Source: Litorilituus sediminis
Lineage (GTDB): Bacteria; Pseudomonadota; Gammaproteobacteria; Enterobacterales; Alteromonadaceae
Assembly: GCF_004295665.1 (NCBI RefSeq)
Contig: NZ_CP034759.1
Coordinates: 3,348,001-3,412,000 of the forward strand
Reading direction: 5' to 3'
DNA: 64,000 nt
Numbering within the stretch: the first letter of the stretch is position 1; every line of letters starts with the position of its first letter. Below, piece by piece: positions 46,755 through 55,453 of the stretch. The notes below the pieces were generated by a model. That model worked only from the letters and a program-made list of their open reading frames with translations. It searched no databases and was not told the DNA's origin. Position numbers and translations under genes: made by a program.

Positions 46755-46803
46755 TAGTCTGTTGCTATCGAATGATCCTTGTTGATCTTTATGATTCGTT
46801 TCT

Positions 46804-46840
46804 GTAAATTACATACCGTACCGTATGGTATGTAATTTAC
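46804..46840. promoter_or_regulatory. 37-bp near-perfect palindromic operator
   Basis: The outer arms are GTAAATTACATACC and GGTATGTAATTTAC, and inner pairs continue to the centre at 46822, so 17 of 18 pairs match. It ends 14 bp before the ATG of the small membrane protein gene and overlaps where its promoter should be. The TetR-type gene two positions downstream is the likely binder, giving autoregulation. Confidence 0.75.
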
Positions 46841-46854
46841 ACAAGGAGTAAACA

Positions 46855-47253
46855 ATGATTTTTTGGTCAAAGTACAGTGGTATTTATTTAATCTTAACTG
46901 GCGTAATTCACAATCTAATCGGCTTTATTATGGCGTGGCCCATTTTACTTGGTATTCATCAAGATGGTTGGTTTAACACCATAGAGTCTAGCGCAGGTAT
47001 TCAGTTTGATCGCAGTGCCATTTTATGGTTTTTATTGGTGGGCTTTTTCTGGATGCTGTTGGGGTATTTAATGCACGCTTGGTTACAGCAGCTTAAGAAA
47101 CCTTTACCCAATGTACTTGGCTATGGCTTTATTTTACTTGGTGGCGTGACCTGCATTTTATTGCCTGCCTCTGGTGCTTGGTTGTTTCTGCCGCAAGGAG
47201 TTGTTATTGTGCTCGATAATTTTAGAGGTATACAGCAAAGAGCCGTTGCATGA
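46855..47253 (+). CDS. Small membrane protein, DUF6463-like
   Basis: The 132-residue inner-membrane protein has about four hydrophobic helices (about 8-30, 55-78, 85-105 and 108-125). The N-terminal pattern WSKYSGIYLILTGVIHNLIG resembles DUF6463-type proteins; this family call is from memory. Function is unknown. The stop overlaps the ATG of the TetR-family gene by 4 bp (ATGA), so the pair is translationally coupled behind one operator. GGAG precedes the ATG. Confidence 0.72.
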   Translation: MIFWSKYSGIYLILTGVIHNLIGFIMAWPILLGIHQDGWFNTIESSAGIQFDRSAILWFLLVGFFWMLLGYLMHAWLQQLKKPLPNVLGYGFILLGGVTCILLPASGAWLFLPQGVVIVLDNFRGIQQRAVA

Positions 47254-47786
47254 AGCTAACAAAAGAAGAATGGTTAAGCGCAGGTTTAGCCATTCTTACG
47301 GAACAAGGTCCTGACAGTTTAAAGGTCGATATTTTATGTAAATACCAAGGGGTAACTAAAGGCTCCTTTTATCATCATTTTAATAATAGACTAGATTACA
47401 TTCAGCAGTTATTAGCCTTTTGGCAGCAACAGAATACGCAAGATATTATAGCGCAGGTCGAGCATATAGCATCTTTGCCGCAAAGAAGTGCGGCATTAGA
47501 TGCTATAACATTAGCTGCAGAAACAGGTCCTGAAAAAGCATTTCGTGCATGGGCACAAACAGATGCTACTGTTGCTGAATTTGTGCAACAGGTGGATGAA
47601 AAGCGTGTTGAATATTTGGAATTGATTATTGCGCCTCAGTTACCTAATAAGGACGGAGCTAATTTAATTGCTAAGCTTGCTTATGCCCATTTTGTGGGCG
47701 CGCAACAGTTAGATGCACTTATCAGCAAAGATGAATGGCGTAAAATGAATGAATTACTGCGCAACGTGCTAACGCCAGCTAATTAA
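47250..47786 (+). CDS. TetR/AcrR-family transcriptional regulator
   Basis: The 178-residue protein has an N-terminal helix-turn-helix (residues 5-50; KVDILCKYQGVTKGSFYHHFNNRLDYI is the recognition region) and an all-helical ligand/dimer domain. It is encoded in one transcript with the small membrane protein and probably binds the 37-bp palindrome upstream of both, repressing them until a small molecule binds. The effector is unknown. Confidence 0.92.
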   Translation: MKLTKEEWLSAGLAILTEQGPDSLKVDILCKYQGVTKGSFYHHFNNRLDYIQQLLAFWQQQNTQDIIAQVEHIASLPQRSAALDAITLAAETGPEKAFRAWAQTDATVAEFVQQVDEKRVEYLELIIAPQLPNKDGANLIAKLAYAHFVGAQQLDALISKDEWRKMNELLRNVLTPAN

Positions 47787-47945
47787 TTCTCTCTAGTTGA
47801 CTAGCACCCTTAAACGGCTGAAATGAAAATGCTGAGATTGCTAGTTTGCTATCTTATGGTCTAGCAAGATAAGTCGACTTATTGCGCATTGAAATATTTT
47901 TAAGGATCGTTAGAATATCCGGCTTTTCCTATACGAGCTGCTAGT

Positions 47946-49121
47946 ATGTTATTTGTTCGCTTAGTTGTTTTGCTAAGTTGTATTGTCTCCTTATCAATAC
48001 ATGCTAGCCCGCTTATTTATCTTAATGAATCTTTTGAGAAAACCGTCGCTAAAGAGCTGAAAAAATACAGTATTCCTGGCGCTGCTTACGTTATTGTTGA
48101 GCAAGATAGTATTGTTGCATTGGAAACCTTTGGTCATACTGATAAGGCGAAAACTCGTCATGTTGATGCTAATACTGTATTTCGTTTAGCGTCAGTTTCT
48201 AAGACGTTTGCTTCCACCCTTGCCACTATGCTATCTCAAGAGCAACGTTTAAATTTATCAGACCCTATCACTAAATATGTCCCTCATTTTGAATTAGCGA
48301 CTCAAGGCGCTGCGCAAAAAATACAGTTAAAGCATTTGCTTAGCCATTCCACCGGTTTAATGCCTAATGCTTATGATAATTTACTGCATGAAAACTGGAG
48401 CATGGAAAAAATTGTTAAACGTTTTGAGCGCGTAACACCCATTTGTCAGCCAGAACATTGTTATGGTTATCAAAATATTGCTTATGGTTTATTGCAGCCG
48501 GCAATTGAATCAAGTCAAGAAAAGAGTTACGAACAGCTGTTGCAAGATAGAGTGTTTACGCCGCTTAATATGATGACCGCATCAGTGGGTATTGAGCCTT
48601 TTTTACTGCAAGAGAATACCGCTAAGCCACATATATTGAGAAAGCGCGTTAATACTGGCAAGCGAGATAAGCAAGGTAAACACATTAAACGCTATGTGTG
48701 GCGCACAGTGAAAGTAGAACCTGATTTTTATAAGGTGGCAACCGCAGCAGGTGTGAATGCTAGCATCAATGATATGGCAAAATGGCTTATTGCTAACCTT
48801 GGGCATAATCCCAGTGTCCTGTCAGACAACTTGCTTAATGAAGTGACCACGCCAAGAATCAAAACCAAAAAAGATTTGCGTAGAAGGCATTGGCGTAAAT
48901 ACTTAACTGATGCGCATTACGGCTATGGCTGGCGTATATATCAATTTCAAGATACGCCGATTATTTATCACTCAGGCTGGGTGGCAGGCTTTCGAGCTGA
49001 TATTGGTTACTCACCCAGTTTAGGCATTGGCTTTGCCGTACTCATCAATGCCGAATCTAACGCGATTAATATGATCTCGAGCCAGTTTTGGGCAAAGGCC
49101 TATCAATTGTTAAAACAGTAG
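47946..49121 (+). CDS. Exported serine hydrolase, class C beta-lactamase/penicillin-binding fold
   Basis: The 391-residue protein has a signal peptide (about 1-20). The active-site Ser-x-x-Lys is S83-V-S-K86, the Tyr-x-Asn is Y175-Q-N177 in GYQNIAYG, and HSGWVAGFRAD takes the place of the KTG box. These mark the S12/class C family, which includes peptidases, esterases and beta-lactamases. A real AmpC would be expected to show KTG, so resistance activity is not implied. An internal basic stretch (about 225-250) is an insertion. Stand-alone gene. Confidence 0.88.
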   Translation: MLFVRLVVLLSCIVSLSIHASPLIYLNESFEKTVAKELKKYSIPGAAYVIVEQDSIVALETFGHTDKAKTRHVDANTVFRLASVSKTFASTLATMLSQEQRLNLSDPITKYVPHFELATQGAAQKIQLKHLLSHSTGLMPNAYDNLLHENWSMEKIVKRFERVTPICQPEHCYGYQNIAYGLLQPAIESSQEKSYEQLLQDRVFTPLNMMTASVGIEPFLLQENTAKPHILRKRVNTGKRDKQGKHIKRYVWRTVKVEPDFYKVATAAGVNASINDMAKWLIANLGHNPSVLSDNLLNEVTTPRIKTKKDLRRRHWRKYLTDAHYGYGWRIYQFQDTPIIYHSGWVAGFRADIGYSPSLGIGFAVLINAESNAINMISSQFWAKAYQLLKQ

Positions 49122-49211
49122 AAAAAAGCTAAACAAGCTTGATTACCAAGTTAAGAGCGTGTCAGTATAGGCAAAAATTAAACGCAAGTTTGAATTATAA
49201 AAGGCCCCAAC

Positions 49212-49868
49212 ATGAAGCACCCTATTATTAAGGATTTACAATGGCGACATACTGCCAAAAAGTATGATGCCAGTCGCAAAGTCTCGGCAGATGATCTTGC
49301 GGTTTTATTTGAAGCAATGCGGCTATCGCCCTCATCAATAAATTCTCAGCCTTGGAAATTTATTGTACTTGAAAGTGATGAGGCCAAAGCAAGAATGGAT
49401 AGTACTTTTGCTCGTATGCATCATTATAATCAGCCACATGTTTTTGATAGCTCGCACATTATTTTATTTGCCTATAACCCTAAATACACTCGGGCTGATT
49501 TTGAAAAAGTACTCGATAAAAGTATTGCTGATAAACGCCTAACAGAAGAAAAGAAAGAAACGGCCTCTGCGGTATTTTTATTTGCCGAGCAAAATACAGC
49601 AGCAGATGGTGATACCAGTAGCTGGACCAAGGCACAAACTTATATTGCTTTAGGCAATACCTTGCATGCTTTGGCTCGTCTTAAAATTGATGCAACGCCG
49701 CTAGAGGGCATTGATACTGAGTTAGTAAATAAAGAGTTTGCTGATGAGCTAGCGGGATATCAATGTGATGTTGCTTTGGCTATTGGCTACCATCATGAAG
49801 AAGATGACTTTAATGCTAACTTACCTAAATCTCGCTTTGAGTTAGATGATATTCTCATTAAAATCTAA
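49212..49868 (+). CDS. Oxygen-insensitive NAD(P)H nitroreductase, NfsB-like
   Basis: The 218-residue flavoprotein has the FMN-binding start RHTAKKYDASRKVSADDLAVLFEAMRLSPSSINSQPWKF and the C-terminal GIDTELVNKEF and ALAIGYHHEEDD segments of the NfsB group. It should reduce nitroaromatics and quinones with NAD(P)H as an FMN dimer; the natural substrate is unknown. Length matches E. coli NfsB (217). Stand-alone gene before the RND pump. Confidence 0.9.
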   Translation: MKHPIIKDLQWRHTAKKYDASRKVSADDLAVLFEAMRLSPSSINSQPWKFIVLESDEAKARMDSTFARMHHYNQPHVFDSSHIILFAYNPKYTRADFEKVLDKSIADKRLTEEKKETASAVFLFAEQNTAADGDTSSWTKAQTYIALGNTLHALARLKIDATPLEGIDTELVNKEFADELAGYQCDVALAIGYHHEEDDFNANLPKSRFELDDILIKI

Positions 49869-50132
49869 TCTGCATTTAAGTGCGTAAGCGTTAGCGTTAG
49901 CCTATTAATGCTTACGTACTATCACAATCTTACCTAAAGAAATGTAACACTATGTTTCTCTTAGACACTCTGTCGTGTTTTCTTGTTAAGCTGCCTAATT
50001 AACTTTCATTTTTAAAGATATCTTACCTATACTTTTGGCAAGCTTTCCGCTTGACTAACATTGGGGTTTTTGATGCTAAAAATTTGAGCATTAGGGAAAG
50101 CTTAATATCAATAAACGGACTGAGAAACTCGT

Positions 50133-53100
50133 ATGAATTACACGCGTACCGCGTTAAAAAATCCCGCTGCAGTTATTGTCATTGTTGCACTTGTTATGGT
50201 GTTTGGTTTACTGAGTATATTTAAGCTGCCTTTACAGTTAACGCCAGATATAGAGCAACCACAAATTAGTATTTTTACTGGCTGGCGAAGCGCTGCCCCT
50301 GCTGAGCTTGAGTCGGTGATCATTGAGCCAATTGAAAATGTCGTAAAAAATACCCAAGGGGTGACTAAAGTAACCACCAGTATTGGTCAAGGCTTTGGTG
50401 ATATCACCTTAACCTTTGATGTTGGCGCGGACATGCAAAAGGCCATGCTTGATGTTATTAATAACCTTAATCAAGCGCCGCCGCTACCACTCGATGCATT
50501 TGAGCCTGTGGTTTCTGCTGGTGGTGGTCGAGGTGGTCCAAATACCGCTTCGTTAATGATTAAAACTTTGCCTGATAACCCGGTAGAAGATTTAGGCCAA
50601 TACCAAAAGTTAATTGAAGATGTTGTTCAGCCAAGATTTGCCCGTATTCCCGGTATGGGGCAAGTTAATTTAGCCAGCCACAGGCCAAGAGAGTTACGGG
50701 TAACATTTGACCCCGTACGAGCTGCATCATTGGGGTTATCTATCGGTGATATTAGCTCAACTATTTCTCGCTCTAATGATGTTTCGGGTGGTACGGCTAA
50801 TGTTGGTCGACGCCAATATACTGTACGCTTTTCCGGTCAATATAGCTTAGAGAACTTAGCTGAAATGATTATCGGCTATAGTGGTGACAGACCTATCTAT
50901 CTTAAAGATATAGCTAAGGTAGAAAATACCTTAGTGGATCGCTTTGGTTTTAACTTACGTAGTGGTCAGCCTTCGTACTATTTCACCCTTAAAAGACAAA
51001 GTGATGCCAATACGGTTGCTTTAATGGATGAAATTAATATCGCCATTAAAGAGCTTAATGAAGGGCCACTTAAAGCGGCAGGGCTAACTATAGACTTGAG
51101 CTTTGATTCTTCTGTGCATATTCGAAATGCCTTAAAGCTGGTGAAAGGAAATTTAGGCCTAGGTGTGTTGTTGGCACTGGTAATTTTATGGCTATTTTTG
51201 CGGGGCTGGCGAAATACCTTAATTATTGCAACAACAATCCCCATCTCCTTATTGGTGGCTTTTGTTGCCTTAACGGTTTTTGACCGCACGCTAAATGTTA
51301 TCTCATTAGCGGGTTTGGCTTTTTCTGTTGGTCTAGTGCTTGATGCCGCGATTATTGTGCAAGAGAATATTGTTCGCCTTAAAAGCCAAGGCTTTGAAAA
51401 TCATAAAGCCGTACTAAAAGGCACATTAGAGGTCACTGGTGCTTTGTTTGCCTCAACCGCAACCAGTGTGGCGATATTTTTACCAATACTGTTTATGAAA
51501 GGTGTTGAAGGGCAGTTATTTTCTGATTTGGCGTTAACCTTGTCTATTGCCGTTATTTCCTCTTTGCTAGCAGCGATAACCGTATTGCCTATTGCCAGTA
51601 AATACTGGCTAAAAAATGTCAATGATGCCGACCCTTATGAACATTATTGGCAACATTTAACTAAGTTTGTTATGCGCTTAACTAACTCGCGTGTTAAGCG
51701 TATTACTTGGGTAAGTTTATTACTCGGTGGCTCGATAGCCGTTACCCTTATGTTGTTGCCTAAAACTGATTTTATGCCGCGTGCGCCAATTGATGGTTTT
51801 TTCTATAGCTTAAATATGCCGCCTGGTGGCAATGTTGACTTTATTGAGCATGAAATGGCTATTTTGGTGAAAGAGCGATTAGCCCCCTATTTATCAGGCG
51901 AAAAGTCGCCGAAAATCAAAAGTTATAATTTTTATTCTTATGGTGCTGGCTCTACAGGGGGCTTTATATACTCAGATGATCCGACCCGCGTAGAAGAGTT
52001 AATGCAGGTGGTGAGAGAAGAAGTGTTATCAGGCTTACCTGATACACAAGTGTTCTTATTTCGTGGTTCAATGATTAATGTCTCTGGCGGTGGTAATGGC
52101 CGAACTATTGATATTGATATTAACGGCACTGATATTGAAGCCTTAATGCAAGTAGCACAAATTGGTATCGATGAAATTAATAGCCAGATGGCAAATACTA
52201 CAGCATTCCCGATGCCAAGTTTAAGTTTAGCTGAGCCAGAGCTGAATTTAATTCCTAATGATCAACGTATTACGCAAGCAGGACTGACCCGTCGCGATGT
52301 TGCCAATGCCGTACGTGCATACACCAGTGGCTTGTTTATTGGCGAGTATTTTGATGGTAATGACAGGGTTAATGTTATTTTACGTGGTCAGCAATGGGAT
52401 ACGCCAGATGAGCTTGCCTCACTACCTATTTACTCACCTATTGCTGGTAGCCAAACGTTAGGTGAGTTGACCGAAATCACGCGTACGGCAGGTCCTACGC
52501 AATTAAGGCGAGTTGATGGCAGACGTACTATCAGTATTCAGGTTTCACCGCCTGCGGATATGTCACTTGAGGAAGCAATAGCACTACTGAATGAGAAAAT
52601 CATCCCTGTGATGACAGAAAATTTGCCAGAAAGTGCCGCCATTATGTTAAGCGGCAATGCTAATAAAATGGCGTCAGCTATATCTGATATGGTGAAAAAT
52701 TTTATCTTAGCCTTAGTTATTTTATTCTTATTAATGACGGCTTTATTTAAATCAGCCAAAGACAGTTTATTAGTACTGTTAGTGATGCCACTTGCTGTTG
52801 CGGGTGGTGTAATAGGTTTAAGTATTTTGAACCTGTTTACCTACCAGTCGCTCGATTTATTAACCATGATAGGTTTTATTATTCTACTTGGTTTAGTGGT
52901 GAATAATGCCATTTTATTGGTTGATCAAACCAGACAAGCTGAGCTAAGTGGTTTATCGCGCTGCAATGCGGTAGCACAAGCTATTCGTATTCGTGCAAGG
53001 CCTGTATATATGAGTACCTTAACTAGCTTGTTTGGCATGCTGCCATTAATGCTTATGCCTGGGGTAGGTAGTGAGATTTATCGCGGCTTAGCAACCGTTA

Positions 53101-53249
53101 TTGTTGGTGGCATGACCATCAGCGCTATTTTTACCTTAATATTGTTTCCAAGCTTGCTGCGTTTTTCGCAAAAATCGAGTAATAAACCTCTTGCAAGTAT
53201 TGTCAATATTACCCCAGAAGAGCAGACATTACGCGTAAGCAATCATTAG
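50133..53249 (+). CDS. RND-family efflux pump permease
   Basis: The 1038-residue inner-membrane protein has 12 transmembrane segments and two large periplasmic loops in the AcrB layout. The N-terminus (ALKNPAAVIVIVALVMVFGLLSIFKLPLQLTPDIEQP) and the TM4 region FSVGLVLDAAIIVQENIVRLK with the proton-relay Asp fit the HAE subgroup. It exports small molecules with proton influx. The adaptor gene follows after 5 bp, the reverse of the usual adaptor-permease order. No outer-membrane channel gene is nearby, so it must use one encoded elsewhere, such as TolC. Substrate unknown. Confidence 0.94.
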   Translation: MNYTRTALKNPAAVIVIVALVMVFGLLSIFKLPLQLTPDIEQPQISIFTGWRSAAPAELESVIIEPIENVVKNTQGVTKVTTSIGQGFGDITLTFDVGADMQKAMLDVINNLNQAPPLPLDAFEPVVSAGGGRGGPNTASLMIKTLPDNPVEDLGQYQKLIEDVVQPRFARIPGMGQVNLASHRPRELRVTFDPVRAASLGLSIGDISSTISRSNDVSGGTANVGRRQYTVRFSGQYSLENLAEMIIGYSGDRPIYLKDIAKVENTLVDRFGFNLRSGQPSYYFTLKRQSDANTVALMDEINIAIKELNEGPLKAAGLTIDLSFDSSVHIRNALKLVKGNLGLGVLLALVILWLFLRGWRNTLIIATTIPISLLVAFVALTVFDRTLNVISLAGLAFSVGLVLDAAIIVQENIVRLKSQGFENHKAVLKGTLEVTGALFASTATSVAIFLPILFMKGVEGQLFSDLALTLSIAVISSLLAAITVLPIASKYWLKNVNDADPYEHYWQHLTKFVMRLTNSRVKRITWVSLLLGGSIAVTLMLLPKTDFMPRAPIDGFFYSLNMPPGGNVDFIEHEMAILVKERLAPYLSGEKSPKIKSYNFYSYGAGSTGGFIYSDDPTRVEELMQVVREEVLSGLPDTQVFLFRGSMINVSGGGNGRTIDIDINGTDIEALMQVAQIGIDEINSQMANTTAFPMPSLSLAEPELNLIPNDQRITQAGLTRRDVANAVRAYTSGLFIGEYFDGNDRVNVILRGQQWDTPDELASLPIYSPIAGSQTLGELTEITRTAGPTQLRRVDGRRTISIQVSPPADMSLEEAIALLNEKIIPVMTENLPESAAIMLSGNANKMASAISDMVKNFILALVILFLLMTALFKSAKDSLLVLLVMPLAVAGGVIGLSILNLFTYQSLDLLTMIGFIILLGLVVNNAILLVDQTRQAELSGLSRCNAVAQAIRIRARPVYMSTLTSLFGMLPLMLMPGVGSEIYRGLATVIVGGMTISAIFTLILFPSLLRFSQKSSNKPLASIVNITPEEQTLRVSNH

Positions 53250-53254
53250 GAGAT

Positions 53255-54322
53255 ATGATGTTTTTTAAGCAAACTCAGTTAGGTTTTCTGTGCTTTTTTA
53301 TCAGTTTAATTAGCAGTATCAATATTATGCCTGTTATGGCACAAGCACCTGCGGCAAAGCCTGTGAAAGTGGATAAAGTCATTAAAATGTCGCTGGCAGC
53401 TACTACAGATCTTAATGCCACACTTTATAGTCGCTCGCATATTCCTATTACCGCAGGTGTCAGTGGTAAGCTCGATTTTGTTGTTGAACCGGGTGATTAT
53501 GTTGCCCGTGGTGATGTCGTGGTGAAAATGGATTTAGTGCCTTTGCAATTACGTCAAGCCGAGCAATTAGCCCAAATTAAACGTGAGCAAATTAATCTTG
53601 CCTACTTAAAAAATGAGTTATCTCGATTAGAAAGATTAAATCAAACCAAAGCAACGTCGCAGTTTCAATTAGATCAAACCCGCTCTGAATACGAGCTGGC
53701 AAGTGCAGATTTAGAAATCGCTCAGCTTAAGTTAAAACAAATTGAGGATCAGCTTGCTAGAGCGACAATTACAGCGCCCTTTGCTGGCGTGATAACAGAG
53801 CGTTTAGTGCGCGCAGGCGCAGATGTGAATCGCAGTGATGAACTGGTTAAGCTGCTTGATACGCAAAACTTAGAAGCGCGTTTATATATACCGATTAAAT
53901 ATTTAGCTTATGTTAATAAAGGTGATGCCCTCACTGTAACTGCCAATGGTAAGCATATTGCGGCCGTGGTAAATGCGAAAATACCCAGAGCGGATCCGCG
54001 CTCACAAACCTTTGAAGTTAGGTTAATCATTCCAAGTCAGTTCAATAAGCATTGGGCAGCAGGTCAATTAGTGCGCGTAACTGTACCAACACAAAGTGCA
54101 GTGGAGAGCATTACTGTGCACAGAGATGCATTGATATTGAGAAAAGATGGCACCTATGTGGTGAAAGTAGCTAAAGACAATAAAGTGACTCGTATACAGG
54201 TCAAAGTTGGTCGAGGAAATAAAGAACGCGTATCAGTTACCGGAGAGCTGAGTCATGGCGATCAAGTTGCTGTGCGTGGCGCTGAACGATTATCAGACGG
54301 TGAGCTGGTAGTGATTCAGTAG
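53255..54322 (+). CDS. RND efflux periplasmic adaptor (membrane fusion protein)
   Basis: The 355-residue protein has a signal peptide (about 1-28, MAQA), a split lipoyl domain (ITAGVSGKLDFVVEPGDYVARGDVVVKMD and ARATITAPFAGVITERLVRAGADV), a helical hairpin between them (about 90-145), a beta-barrel domain and a membrane-proximal domain. It links the permease at 50133 to an outer-membrane channel. The cysteine of a lipobox is absent, so it is probably not lipid-anchored. Follows the permease after 5 bp with AGGAGA in front. Confidence 0.93.
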   Translation: MMFFKQTQLGFLCFFISLISSINIMPVMAQAPAAKPVKVDKVIKMSLAATTDLNATLYSRSHIPITAGVSGKLDFVVEPGDYVARGDVVVKMDLVPLQLRQAEQLAQIKREQINLAYLKNELSRLERLNQTKATSQFQLDQTRSEYELASADLEIAQLKLKQIEDQLARATITAPFAGVITERLVRAGADVNRSDELVKLLDTQNLEARLYIPIKYLAYVNKGDALTVTANGKHIAAVVNAKIPRADPRSQTFEVRLIIPSQFNKHWAAGQLVRVTVPTQSAVESITVHRDALILRKDGTYVVKVAKDNKVTRIQVKVGRGNKERVSVTGELSHGDQVAVRGAERLSDGELVVIQ

Positions 54323-54383
54323 CTTTGACAATGGCTTTTTGGTTTTTTACACTGAACTCAGTTAAAAACTAAAGGCGAGATAA

Positions 54384-54788
54384 TTGGCTGAATCAAATCA
54401 TGCACTTATTCCACCCTTTACGGGCAAACGCTGGCTAAAAATACTCTTAAGAACGTGTCATTTAGTTGGTGTCGCTGGGGTATTTTCTTATGCGCTTATC
54501 GGTGAAGCTCAAGTGCATTATTGGTTTATTACTATAATTACAGGTGTTGGCTTACTTGTGCTTGAGGCCTTATCTAATCTTGTTTGGTTTGTACAAGTAC
54601 GTGCTTTGGTTATGTATATTAAGCTTGTTTTACTTGTAGCGGTTTTTATCTATCCACAATATGCTTGGCACTTTTTTATTAGTATGATTATCCTTTCAGG
54701 AATTATTTCTCATGCGCCAAGTTCAGTGCGTTATTATTCATTTCTGCACTTTAAAAAAGTTAAATCAATTCACGATATTAAGGGGTAA
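54384..54788 (+). CDS. Small inner-membrane protein of unknown function
   Basis: The 134-residue protein has four likely transmembrane helices (about 22-42, 47-70, 77-95 and 97-112) and a basic C-terminal tail. The start is TTG at 54384 with AGGCGAG in front; no ATG lies before the first helix. No family is recognised. The methyltransferase gene follows after 6 bp, and the pump adaptor precedes by 61 bp, so it may belong to a longer transcript. Confidence 0.7.
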   Translation: MAESNHALIPPFTGKRWLKILLRTCHLVGVAGVFSYALIGEAQVHYWFITIITGVGLLVLEALSNLVWFVQVRALVMYIKLVLLVAVFIYPQYAWHFFISMIILSGIISHAPSSVRYYSFLHFKKVKSIHDIKG

Positions 54789-54794
54789 AGGAAG

Positions 54795-55349
54795 ATGCAA
54801 GCGAGTGATTTGTTAATGCAAAGTTTAGCGTATTTAACGCCACTTTCTGATGATTTACCTATTTTAGATTTAGCTTGCGGGACTGGCCGCAATGGTTTGT
54901 GCTTGCTAGATAATGGTCATGATGTTGTTTTTGCTGATAAAAACCTAGAGAGCTTAGCGCAAATTAAACAGCAATTGTTGACTGAGCAATATCAGGAAAG
55001 TCGAGACTATGCTAAGTTTTGGTCTGTAGATTTTGAGCAGGAAAATTTTACTGATTTAGCAGCAAAACAATTTGCCGCTATTGTGGTGTTTCGTTATTTG
55101 CACCGAGCATTATTTCCGCAAATTAAGCAAGCGATAGTACCTGGCGGTGCTATTGTTTATGAAACCTTTACCCAAGCGCAAGCACAGTATGGTCGGCCAA
55201 CTAATCCTGACTTTTTATTAAAACCTCAGGAGTTAAAAGCGCAATTTGCTGATTGGAATATTTTACATTATTACGAAGGGGTTGTTGATAATGAACAAAA
55301 TGATACTAAGCAAGCCATTGCGCAAATTATTGCGATTAAACCGAGCTAA
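54795..55349 (+). CDS. Class I SAM-dependent methyltransferase, TehB-like size
   Basis: The 184-residue protein is a compact Rossmann methyltransferase with motif I ILDLACGTGRNGLCLL, an acidic residue after strand 2 (FADKN), and VVFRYLHRALFPQI before strand 5. Size and layout recall TehB/Methyltransf_25 proteins. The substrate is unknown. It follows the small membrane protein gene after 6 bp with AGGAAG before the ATG, so the two are probably co-translated. Confidence 0.82.
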   Translation: MQASDLLMQSLAYLTPLSDDLPILDLACGTGRNGLCLLDNGHDVVFADKNLESLAQIKQQLLTEQYQESRDYAKFWSVDFEQENFTDLAAKQFAAIVVFRYLHRALFPQIKQAIVPGGAIVYETFTQAQAQYGRPTNPDFLLKPQELKAQFADWNILHYYEGVVDNEQNDTKQAIAQIIAIKPS

Positions 55350-55453
55350 ATAGCATATTCACTGCCTGTAGCAGTTTTGCTTGTCTCTTGTCGGTGAGTC
55401 ATTTAAGTTATTACCCCAACACACTTCATTTATTTTTGGCATAGGCAAGCATA

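Noticed and set aside
47946-49121. Calling the serine hydrolase an AmpC beta-lactamase
   Set aside because: The KTG box is replaced by HSG, and the family is broad; only the fold can be claimed.
49880-49921. Hairpin-like inverted repeat after the nitroreductase gene (GCGTAAGC / GCTTACGT)
   Set aside because: The loop is long and no T-run follows; not convincing as a terminator or operator.
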